A stretch of 64,000 bases of DNA from Pyxidicoccus parkwaysis. GTDB lineage: Bacteria > Myxococcota > Myxococcia > Myxococcales > Myxococcaceae. Shown one piece after another: positions 50,312 through 57,335 of this stretch. The DNA lies in contig NZ_CP071090.1 in assembly GCF_017301735.1 (NCBI RefSeq), positions 12,321,001 to 12,385,000 of the forward strand, in the 5' to 3' direction. The notes under the pieces were generated by a model. That model was not told the DNA's origin, did no database searches, and saw nothing but the letters and a program-made list of their open reading frames with translations. The stretch's first letter is position 1, and every line of letters starts with the position of its first letter. The position numbers and the translations under genes were made by a program.

Positions 50312-52046
50312 CTAGAACGTCGATCAGGTTACGGCGAGGGAGCAGGCAAGGCCCAGGGGGATCGACGCCAGCGCCAGGAGTGAGCAGGTAGGTCCATGGA
50401 GACGGCAGGAGCGAGCATGGACCGATGGACGCCCGAGGTCGCGTGTAGCGAGAGGGAAGAGCGGCTGCTGAAGCTGGCGGGCAAGAGCCGCAGGCTCCTG
50501 GTCTTCCTGCGACGGCATCGCCATGAGTTGTTCGACGAGGCCTTCCAGGCGGAATTGGAGGGCATGTACCGGCAGACGGGCCAGGGCGAGGCTCCCCAGC
50601 CCCCGGCCCTGCTGTGCATGGCGCTGCTGCTGCAAGGCTACCTGCAAGTCTCCGATGCGGAGGCCGTCCGGCTGTCGGCCACGGACCGGTGCTGGCGTGT
50701 GGTGCTGGGCACGCTGGTGCCCGACGATGACGCACCCGCCTTCTCGCAGGGAGGCTTGCAGCAGTTCCGCGAGCGACTCATCCACCACGACATGGACCGG
50801 CGCCTGCTGGAGCGCACGGTGGAGGTGGCCAAGAAGACGAAGGCCTTCGACTGGAAGAAGCTGCCGGCGACGCTGCGATTGGCGGTGGACAGCCGCCCTT
50901 TAGAGGGAGCCGGGCGGGTTGAAGACACCTTCAACCTGCTCGGCCACGCGGGGAAGAAGCTCGCCGAGGGCGCCGCCCGTCTGCTGGGCACGGACGTGGA
51001 GGAAGTCTGCCGCCAGGCTCGGGCGCCGGTGCTGCTGGGTACCAGCGTGAAGGCGGCGCTGGACATCGACTGGAGCGATGCCGACGAGAAGCAGGACGCA
51101 TTGAATCGTCTGGTACGGCAGGTGGACCGGCTGGCGGCATGGGTGGCGCGGCACGTGGACGGGGCCGAAGAGGCGCCGCTGCGCCGCTACATCGAGGCGC
51201 TCGGACAGGTGAAGGCGCAGGACTTGGAGCCGGTGGAAGCAGGTGGGGTGCGCCTGCGCCAGGGCGTTGCCCCCGACAGACGCATCTCAATCGAAGACGA
51301 AGAGATGCGGCATGGGCGTAAAAGCAAGAGCAAGCGTTTCAATGGCTACAAGCAGCACATCGGCACGCACCTGGATGCGGAGCTGGTGCTGGCGTGTACG
51401 GTGACGCCCGCCAACCGACCCGAAGAGGAGGCCACCCCGGAGCTGAAGAAAGACTTGCGGCGGCTGGGCCTGGAGCCGGACGCGGTGTTCATTGATAGGG
51501 CATACGTGAACAGCGAGCTGACCGAGGAGGTGAAGCAGGCCGGTGGAGAGGTGGTGTGCAAGCCATGGCCCGGGCGCGGTGCCAGGCCGGGCCTGTATGG
51601 CAAGAAGGACTTCGCGGTGGACGTGAAGGCGGGCACCATTACCTGCCCGGCCGGTCAGGTGGAGGCCTTCGAGCCCGGGCACGTGGTGCAGTTCGACCCG
51701 GAGGTGTGCGGGGCGTGCGCGCTGCGCGCCCAATGCACGCACGCGGCCTCCGGACGCGGCAGGAGCGTCCGGCTGGGCGAGGACGAGGGCCTGCAGAAGC
51801 GACTGCGAAGGCTGCAAGGCACGCGCTCGGGACGGGCGAAGCTGCGCGAGCGGGTGCCCGTCGAGCACCAGCTCGCCCACCTCAGCCAGCGCCAGGGCTC
51901 GCGGGCTCGCTACCGCGGCACCCGGAAGAACACCTTCGACCTTCGCAGGCTCTGTGCGCTCCAGAACCTGGAGACCATCCATCGCCGCATCGACGAGCAG
52001 CGGCGTCTTGCGGCCTGAGGTGCCTCTAACCTGTTCGGCGCTCTAG
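50312..52046 (+). mobile_element. Complete IS1182-type insertion sequence
   Basis: Terminal inverted repeats: CTAGAACGTCGATCAGGTTA at 50312-50331 and, reading inward from the right end, CTAGAGCGCCGAACAGGTTA (52046-52027); 17 of 20 match. CTAG at both outer ends may be a 4-bp palindromic target duplication, in which case the element itself is 50316-52042. It carries one intact transposase gene. The intact ends and open frame suggest a recent, possibly active copy. Confidence 0.85.
50396..52018 (+). CDS. IS1182-family DDE transposase
   Basis: 540 residues, 65-84 bp inside the left repeat. N-terminal region CMALLLQGYLQVSDAEAVRL and LQQFRERLIHHDMDRRLLER are typical of IS1182/IS1478-type transposases. 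Catalytic Asp in LRLAVDSRPLEG, second Asp in DAVFIDRAYVNSELTEEVKQ, with the C-terminal zinc-like Cys group (CGACALRAQCTH) and the Glu-containing helix AKLRERVPVEHQLAHLSQ. No frameshift or stop. Confidence 0.9.
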   Translation: METAGASMDRWTPEVACSEREERLLKLAGKSRRLLVFLRRHRHELFDEAFQAELEGMYRQTGQGEAPQPPALLCMALLLQGYLQVSDAEAVRLSATDRCWRVVLGTLVPDDDAPAFSQGGLQQFRERLIHHDMDRRLLERTVEVAKKTKAFDWKKLPATLRLAVDSRPLEGAGRVEDTFNLLGHAGKKLAEGAARLLGTDVEEVCRQARAPVLLGTSVKAALDIDWSDADEKQDALNRLVRQVDRLAAWVARHVDGAEEAPLRRYIEALGQVKAQDLEPVEAGGVRLRQGVAPDRRISIEDEEMRHGRKSKSKRFNGYKQHIGTHLDAELVLACTVTPANRPEEEATPELKKDLRRLGLEPDAVFIDRAYVNSELTEEVKQAGGEVVCKPWPGRGARPGLYGKKDFAVDVKAGTITCPAGQVEAFEPGHVVQFDPEVCGACALRAQCTHAASGRGRSVRLGEDEGLQKRLRRLQGTRSGRAKLRERVPVEHQLAHLSQRQGSRARYRGTRKNTFDLRRLCALQNLETIHRRIDEQRRLAA

Positions 52047-52258
52047 CGAGGGTCGTTGGCGAGGGCTTGCTGGCTGGCAAGGCGCAAGGCCTCGATGAAC
52101 TCTTCGACCTTTGAAACCCGAATCGAGCCCAGCCCTGATAGCTGGCCTTCGGCGTCTACGAGCGCCCATTGCACTGACGGCTCGCCAAAGCAAGACACGA
52201 AGCCGACATGAAGGTCCGCACCCCCGGTGTCATCAATTACCACTGTGGGATGAAACAT
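52043..52258 (-). CDS. Small protein of unknown function ending in the IS target site
   Basis: 71 residues from ATG 52258 with AGGA eight bases upstream. The sequence VVIDDTGGADLHVGFVSCFG then VQWALVDAEGQLSGLGSIR suggests a small alpha/beta fold. The stop codon TAG lies within the CTAG repeat at the right end of the IS. If CTAG is the target duplication, the same stop existed before insertion, so the gene is not truncated. No family recognised; could be a small immunity-type protein. Confidence 0.5.
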   Translation of the reverse strand: MFHPTVVIDDTGGADLHVGFVSCFGEPSVQWALVDAEGQLSGLGSIRVSKVEEFIEALRLASQQALANDPR

Positions 52259-52358
52259 GGATTTTCCTATTCAGAGGTTTGCGAGAGTCCGAGCAAAGCC
52301 TCCGGTCCATTGACTGTCAATCCCGAGCAGGCCTGTTGGCCCACTCGGCCCCATTCGC

Positions 52359-52628
52359 CTCATGCGTTCACGATGAGGTGCGGAAGCAGCCGGGCGTGGA
52401 GCCGGGCTGGCTCGAGTCGATGCGGCCTGCTGGCGCCGAGTGGCGCGCGTACTTCGAGGAACGGGGGTTCGTGTGCCCGGCCTCGCTCGTCGAGCTCGCC
52501 AATCAGGCCGGCGAAGTCTTCGTGGACATCGGCGGGTGGAGGATGCACGACCCCGACGCGGCCCGTGCCTACCGAGAGATGTTCGTGTCCATGTCGGCGC
52601 AATGGCCCGAGAACGCGCCCTACGAGCT
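52359..52628 (+). pseudogene. Unidentified coding remnant
   Basis: A plus frame reads VHDEVRKQPGVEPGWLESMR, AEWRAYFEERGFVCPASLVE and MHDPDAARAYREMFVSMSAQ, coherent and protein-like, up to AGG where it meets the stop of the isochorismatase-like remnant on the other strand. No clear start. Family not recognised. Confidence 0.35.
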
Positions 52629-52816
52629 TCACTTCGCGGGGGGCGTGGCGAGCAGCTGCTGCTCCCACGTGAAGCTGGTGCCCACGTTGCCCATGTGCTC
52701 GACGAGCAGTTGGGCGAGGCCCGGCACCGTGTCCGTCCGGGCCCAGTCGCGCTGGAGCTCGGAGGCGAACACAGTCCAGGTGAGGGGCACCGCGCCCGCC
52801 TGGACCATCCGCTGGA
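52629..52816 (-). pseudogene. Isochorismatase-like hydrolase, C-terminal fragment
   Basis: The minus frame ending TGA at 52631-52629 reads QRMVQAGAVPLTWTVFASEL, QRDWARTDTVPGLAQLL and GTSFTWEQQLL, the C-terminal helix and tail of YcaC-type isochorismatase-fold hydrolases ('QAGAVPxTWxxxxxELQRDWAR'). The N-terminal catalytic part is missing; at 52817 it joins the LysR remnant head to head. Confidence 0.6.
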
Positions 52817-52819
52817 TGG

Positions 52820-53005
52820 GTGCGGCTCCTGCCCGACTGGTACGCCGACATCGGGCCATTCTCGCTCTACTACGCCGGGCACCGGCAGCTTCCCGCGAAG
52901 ACGCGCGTGTTCGTGGACTACGTCATGCGCGAGTTCAAGCGCCAGAACCTGGCCGGGGTGCTCGACGCGAGCGCGCCAGGGTTCGGCCGGGCGCGCAAGC
53001 GGTAG
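52820..53005 (+). pseudogene. LysR-family regulator, C-terminal fragment
   Basis: The plus frame VRLLPDWYADIGPFSLYYAG then HRQLPAKTRVFVDYVMREFK matches the end of LysR-type effector domains ('LVRVLPDW...P..LVYP..R.LSAKVRVFVDF'). The DNA-binding and most of the effector domain are gone. Together with the isochorismatase remnant it may be what is left of a divergent regulator/enzyme pair. Confidence 0.6.
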
Positions 53006-53225
53006 GGCTCAGGTCGAGAGGGGAGGGGGATGGAGGCCATGTCGCGGTCCGGCTGCTTCGACATCGGCAATCCTGCAACGGTGTTTTTCAGTCCTTTCTA
53101 TTTCGGCAAGGGGGGCATGCCGATACACCTCTGCCTCGTTGCGCCGCTCCGGAATCCCACTGCGGCGAGTTCCTCGCAATCCCTGCATTGACAGTCTTGC
53201 CCAACAACCGAAGAGGACCCTCACA

Positions 53226-53669
53226 ATGGATACGAACGAACGGGTGATTCGCGCACTCTACCAGGCCGCGGAAGTCCAGGACGTCAAGGCGTTTGTGTCA
53301 CTGTTCGCGGACAGTGGCTATTTCTACGATGTGTCAGCGGGTCGTAAATACTATGGCAATGACATTGGCCGCACGGTCGAAATCTACGCGACGGCCTTCC
53401 CTGACATGCACCGGGAGCTTTACAGCTTCTACGTGAGCGGTGATGTCGTTGTCGTGGAGTTGTCACTGAATGGCACGCACAAGGGGCCGCTGGCGCTGCC
53501 TGCTGGAACGATTCCCCCGACGGGCAAGGAGATACACGCCCCCTGCTGTGACGTATTCCACCTGAAAGACGGCAAGGTCCAGTCGTTTCACTGCTACACC
53601 GCCGCGACCATTCTGTTGGGTCAGCTTGGGGTTCTCACGAATCTCGAAGCCGCTCTCAAGAGCGCCTAG
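53226..53669 (+). CDS. SnoaL/NTF2-like protein
   Basis: 147 residues from ATG 53226. NERVIRALYQAAEVQDVKAF, VSLFADSGYFYDVSAG, FPDMHRELYSFYVSGDVVVV and DVFHLKDGKVQSFHCYT follow the cone-shaped NTF2-like fold of SnoaL-type small enzymes or binding proteins. Substrate unknown. It lies in a cluster of small detoxification-type proteins (two VOC genes downstream on the other strand). Confidence 0.8.
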   Translation: MDTNERVIRALYQAAEVQDVKAFVSLFADSGYFYDVSAGRKYYGNDIGRTVEIYATAFPDMHRELYSFYVSGDVVVVELSLNGTHKGPLALPAGTIPPTGKEIHAPCCDVFHLKDGKVQSFHCYTAATILLGQLGVLTNLEAALKSA

Positions 53670-53700
53670 TCCTTCGGCACAGAATCTTGAGTCCGGCACG

Positions 53701-54099
53701 TCAAAGCGCCCAGGCTCGCTGGTAGAGCACCACGCGGTAGCCGTCCGGGTCCTCGAAGGTCCTCCCGTGGACGTCCCAGTACGGGTTGCGCGAGCGCACG
53801 GGAGAGAAGCCCGCGGTCTGCATGCGGAGCACCCGGGCTTCCCACTCGGCGCGCTCCGGGATGTAGAAGACGAGCAGGTTCTCCTCTGAGGGCGCACTCG
53901 GCGCGGCGTGTCCGCGCTCCACCGTGAACTCCAGGTGGTATGGCGCGCCCCGATGTCCGAGCATCACGCCGTCGAAGCCCGCGTGGTCCTCGAAGCCTCC
54001 GAGGACCTCGAAGCCCAGCCCTTCCTGGTAGAAGCGCACCACTTGCGCCAGGCTGCGTGTCGGCCTCGCCACGCGCAGCTTCATCGTCTCCGTGTCCAT
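53701..54099 (-). CDS. VOC-family (glyoxalase-like) protein
   Basis: 132 residues from ATG 54099 (GGGAG about six bases upstream). VARPTRSLAQVVRFYQEGLG then FEVLGGFEDHAGFDGVMLGH and NPYWDVHGRTFEDPDGYRVV are the paired beta-alpha-beta modules of the VOC fold, with candidate metal ligands His and Glu (HLEF, FEDPDG). Substrate unknown: glyoxalase, dioxygenase or resistance-type binding are all possible. Confidence 0.82.
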   Translation of the reverse strand: MDTETMKLRVARPTRSLAQVVRFYQEGLGFEVLGGFEDHAGFDGVMLGHRGAPYHLEFTVERGHAAPSAPSEENLLVFYIPERAEWEARVLRMQTAGFSPVRSRNPYWDVHGRTFEDPDGYRVVLYQRAWAL

Positions 54100-54280
54100 G
54101 CAGCAGCTCCCGCCATCGGCTCGCGCGAGCGCTGGCGCCACGCGCGAACCTTCCACGCCGGGATTTCACGCGGCATTTCCGCGCGCCCGGCCTCGTGAAC
54201 CGTTACACGGCGGGGCACACCCATCAGCGGACATGATGATGCGATGGAGGGAATCCAACGCATCATCACGCCGTGCCACA

Positions 54281-54679
54281 TCAGGTCTGCGGCGCCGTCC
54301 AGACCAGGTTCCACAGGTGGCCGTCGAGGTCCTCGAAGCCCTGGTCGTACATGAAGCCGCGGTCCTCGGGCGGATGAGGAATACGGCCGCCAGCGGCGGC
54401 GGCCTTGGCGATGAGCCTGTCCACTTCTTCCCGGCTATCGCACATCAGGCAGATGACGACCTCGTTGGCCTCCTTCGCCTGCACGACGGGCTTGCCGATG
54501 AGGGTCTTGAACAACGCTTCGGTCGTCAGCATGGCCTGAATGCTGCCATCCACGATGACCATGAACGCCGCGTTCTCGTTGCTGAATTGCGAATTGAAGC
54601 TGAAGCCGAGGGCGGAAAAGAAGGCCTTGGATTTGTCAAGGTCCTTGACCGGCAGGTTGAAGATGATCTGCTTGTTCAT
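54281..54679 (-). CDS. VOC-family protein (PhnB/bleomycin-resistance-like)
   Basis: 132 residues from ATG 54679. IIFNLPVKDLDKSKAFFSAL GF-type start, then MYDQGFEDLDGHLWNLVW near the end, is the extradiol/glyoxalase-like fold seen in 'glyoxalase/bleomycin resistance' proteins of proteobacteria. More AT at third positions than neighbours suggests a different origin from the VOC gene at 53701. Confidence 0.82.
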   Translation of the reverse strand: MNKQIIFNLPVKDLDKSKAFFSALGFSFNSQFSNENAAFMVIVDGSIQAMLTTEALFKTLIGKPVVQAKEANEVVICLMCDSREEVDRLIAKAAAAGGRIPHPPEDRGFMYDQGFEDLDGHLWNLVWTAPQT

Positions 54680-54778
54680 GACGCCCCGTGTCGAAAGGTG
54701 GGTTGAAAAAACGGGTCCTGCATCCGGGCGACGAATGGTAGCGCAGGAAATCGACACGCGAGGGGTCTATCCTGCCGG

Positions 54779-55675
54779 TCATCTCACGAGGAAGTCGGCC
54801 AGCGAGGACACGTCCGACGCGCAGTGGCCGCCATAGAGCGGGTGCCACTCGGTCCTGACGCCACGCTGACGGGCCAGGTTGGCGAGGCGCTCGGTGCCTT
54901 CGTAGTTGCCGTAGGCATCGTAGAGGCCGCAGGAGAGATACAGCTCCGGAGCGTCCGGCCTCGCTTGCGCGAGCAGTTCCAGGGGCGAGACGCGGCGCCA
55001 TTCGGCTTCGTCGGCCACGTACTTGCGCGCCAGCAGCCAGACGCCGAGCACGATTCTGGGCTCGGCCCCGGTGCGCTCCATCGAGGCCCTGATGGTGCCA
55101 AGGGAGGAGAACGGGGTATCGGTGTAGACGCCCGGGCACAGCGCCGCGACCTTCGCGAACTGCGATGGATGGGAGAGGCCCGCGACAAGGACATTGAGCC
55201 CGCCCATCGACTCCCCCAGCAGCATTCGCCGCCGGGGGCGTCCCATCTTCGCCTCGAGCGCAGGCAGACGTGCCATGAAATCATCGAGCAGGCCGCTGTC
55301 CTCCTGCCTTCCCTTCGGCGTCAGGAGCCAGGTCGAGCCGTACGAGACGGTCACGACCGTGGGCGGCAGGGCTCCGGCGGCCTGCCATTGTGCCTGCACC
55401 ATGCCGGTGAAGTAGGTGTCGTCGTTCCAGAGGGTCTCGTCGAGATTGCGCCCGTGGAGATGGTAGACGATATCGCCATTGGTGCCGCCGACGGCCTTGT
55501 TGATGCAGTAACGCAGCGGCCCTTGCGTGTCGCACTGCTGGCTCGCGGGCTTGAACGAAGCCCTCTGGTCGCCGCGGCTGCGCGTGAGCTCCCTCCACGC
55601 GAACCAGAGCGCGAGGGCAAGCAGTGCGAAAGGCAATAGGCATCCAACTCGCCGTCCAAAGCGAGGCATTCTCAT
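54779..55675 (-). CDS. Membrane-anchored esterase of the alpha/beta-hydrolase fold
   Basis: 298 residues from ATG 55675. An uncleaved-looking signal anchor (VGCLLPFALLALALWFAW, about 10-27) precedes an esterase-D/feruloyl-esterase-like domain: IVYHLHGRNLDETLW (oxyanion region), nucleophile GESMGG (Ser156), acid near SCGLYDAYGNYEG, and His in LYGGHCASD (about 287). Two Cys (48, 57) may pair outside the membrane. Likely hydrolyses short or aromatic esters in the periplasm. Confidence 0.8.
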   Translation of the reverse strand: MRMPRFGRRVGCLLPFALLALALWFAWRELTRSRGDQRASFKPASQQCDTQGPLRYCINKAVGGTNGDIVYHLHGRNLDETLWNDDTYFTGMVQAQWQAAGALPPTVVTVSYGSTWLLTPKGRQEDSGLLDDFMARLPALEAKMGRPRRRMLLGESMGGLNVLVAGLSHPSQFAKVAALCPGVYTDTPFSSLGTIRASMERTGAEPRIVLGVWLLARKYVADEAEWRRVSPLELLAQARPDAPELYLSCGLYDAYGNYEGTERLANLARQRGVRTEWHPLYGGHCASDVSSLADFLVR

Positions 55676-55737
55676 GGCTGGGTATCCGTCTGGAGTGATG
55701 CCGTTCCCTCTGATGAGAACGGCCTTGCGAAGGTCGG

Positions 55738-56907
55738 CTAGGCGAGCGCGATTCTTGAATGGATGTCGCGCGACGCCAGCGGCTCATCGGGCGGGGCGGT
55801 TGCTGAGCCGACCCGCGATTCCACCGGCCTCGGCAGGAGCGAAAGGCTCAGGGCATAGCCGAGGATTGCGCTGCCGCCGAAGCCCACGACCGGGGTCGGA
55901 TGGTTGCCAAACGCGGCGGCAAGGGTCGCAGCAAGCCAGGCAGCCCCGAAGGCGAAGCAGGTCGCGCGGTCGTCCCCGTCACGGGACCTGCCGATAATCG
56001 CGGGGACGACCAGCATGACCGAGCCGGCCAAGACGGCCAGTCCGGCAAGGGCATGGACCCCGAAGGACGAAAAGAGGATTCGGTCGACGAAAGGTACGGC
56101 CGGAAGCGCATCGGGGCGCAGCAGCGTCACCCCGAACGCCAGGAGGCTGGCCGTGAATGCCAGACACGTCGGCCGGTCCGCGCGTGTCACCGCAACGGCC
56201 GCCAGCGCCAGTGTCATCATGGCCGCCATCGCACGGTCGGGCTGGAGCGCCATGGCCAACGCGGCAACGACGATTCCCACCGTCGCAAGCGGGGTACGCG
56301 TCCGGGAGAAGCCGACGAGCATGAGCGGCAGAAGGACCAGGCTCGGTTGCACAATCACGCCCCCGAGATTGACCCAGCGAGCTGCCCCCTCGACGCGGAG
56401 GCCCAGCAGTGCGGTGGCGAGCAGCAGGAGCGAGAGGCCGAGAATCAAAACTCCGGGCAGGCGCCCGCCGGCCCCCAGGCCGCGGCTGACGGGGAACAGC
56501 AGCGCCAGGCCGATGACGAGCGCGCCAGCGTTGATGATGAGGTAGCCGACAGGCGCCCCGGCAAGCGTCATGTAGACGAGCCCCATCCCTACTGCGCCGA
56601 CCGCGCAGAGCGCACCGACGGCACGCGGGCTGTGCAATGTGCCGGAGCCACGGTTCGCTCCTGCTCGTGACGCACGGACAGCGGCGCCAGGCAGGGCGAC
56701 GAAAGGCTGAATCAGGAGCAAGCCGATGGCGCGCGGCGCAAGTGTGCAGACGCTCGCAAGCGCAAACGACAGGGCCTGGGTGTCCTCGGGGATTTCCGCG
56801 ACCTCGTAGCGGATGGCCAGCCCCCAGTCGCGCAGTTGCGGTGGCAGGATGGACTGCAGGGCCCGGCACAGCAGGTTGGCGATGCGTCGTTGGAACCGGA
56901 CGCTCAT
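55738..56907 (-). CDS. Polytopic membrane protein linked to the PadR regulator
   Basis: 389 residues from ATG 56907, overlapping the PadR gene by four bases. The first ~60 residues (ANLLCRALQSILPPQLRDWG; RYEVAEIPEDTQALSFALA) are soluble and resemble the N-terminal part of membrane proteins found beside PadR regulators; about 9-10 hydrophobic helices follow. A cell-division/rod-shape (FtsW/RodA)-like helix set is suggested by GLRVEGAARWVNLGGVIVQP, close to their 'R-W-I-x-L-G-x-x-x-x-Q-P-S' motif. So it may be a small SEDS-related protein, but it lacks other catalytic residues I could confirm. Confidence 0.6.
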   Translation of the reverse strand: MSVRFQRRIANLLCRALQSILPPQLRDWGLAIRYEVAEIPEDTQALSFALASVCTLAPRAIGLLLIQPFVALPGAAVRASRAGANRGSGTLHSPRAVGALCAVGAVGMGLVYMTLAGAPVGYLIINAGALVIGLALLFPVSRGLGAGGRLPGVLILGLSLLLLATALLGLRVEGAARWVNLGGVIVQPSLVLLPLMLVGFSRTRTPLATVGIVVAALAMALQPDRAMAAMMTLALAAVAVTRADRPTCLAFTASLLAFGVTLLRPDALPAVPFVDRILFSSFGVHALAGLAVLAGSVMLVVPAIIGRSRDGDDRATCFAFGAAWLAATLAAAFGNHPTPVVGFGGSAILGYALSLSLLPRPVESRVGSATAPPDEPLASRDIHSRIALA

Positions 56908-57215
56908 GTCGGCACCTCGCGAAGGCCTCGGCGAGCAGCCACCTTGCTGTCTGGCGGATTGTCGCGCGCGAGCTGGACCCCGGTCTTGGTCAGGCGATAG
57001 GCGTGCCTTGGCGGCCGCCCGCCCTCCGCCGGCTGCTGCCACTCGGCTTCGAGATGGCCCTGGGCTTCGAGGCGGATGAGCAGCGGGTAGAGCGTGCCGG
57101 ACTTCACGCCTGCAAGGCGGCACAGCTCATACCCGTGCGACCAGCCCGCGCCGGCATCCAGCAGGGCGGCAAGAACGGTGCGAGCATGATTCGACAGTGC
57201 GCGGGCTCGTGGCAT
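56904..57215 (-). CDS. PadR-family transcriptional regulator
   Basis: 103 residues. Winged-helix core: HARTVLAALLDAGAGWSHGY then ELCRLAGVKSGTLYPLLIRL and PRHAYRLTKTGVQLAR, the PadR signature (S-x-x-x-x-GxLYPxLxRLExxG). The ATG at 57215 follows closely on a promoter with an internal palindrome (57223-57242), so it probably represses its own operon, which includes the membrane protein downstream. No ribosome site of normal spacing is visible. Confidence 0.85.
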   Translation of the reverse strand: MPRARALSNHARTVLAALLDAGAGWSHGYELCRLAGVKSGTLYPLLIRLEAQGHLEAEWQQPAEGGRPPRHAYRLTKTGVQLARDNPPDSKVAARRGLREVPT

Positions 57216-57222
57216 GCTTCAT

Positions 57223-57250
57223 AAATCTACCTATGTAGATTTAATGTCAA
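57223..57250 (-). promoter_or_regulatory. PadR promoter with embedded operator palindrome
   Basis: AAATCTAC-CTAT-GTAGATTT (57223-57242) is a perfect 8-bp inverted repeat. On the minus strand TTGACA (57250-57245) lies 15-17 bases upstream of TAGATTTA, so the palindrome fills the space between -35 and -10. The predicted start of transcription is at or next to the PadR ATG (57215), which suggests a leaderless or nearly leaderless message. Confidence 0.65.
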
Positions 57251-57283
57251 GGCCGACGACACCCGCGTCGCGAGGCCAAAGAA

Positions 57284-57315
57284 AAGCCCAGCAACCCGGT
57301 GGGATTGCTGGGCTT
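57284..57315 (-). terminator. Terminator of the EGF/FG-GAP lipoprotein gene
   Basis: AAGCCCAGCAA pairs perfectly with TTGCTGGGCTT (11 pairs, 10-base loop); on the minus strand it is followed by TTCTTT. It lies 20 bp past the stop at 57336 and separates that gene from the PadR operon. Confidence 0.8.
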
Positions 57316-57335
57316 CTCTCCTCGCGGACAGCGAC

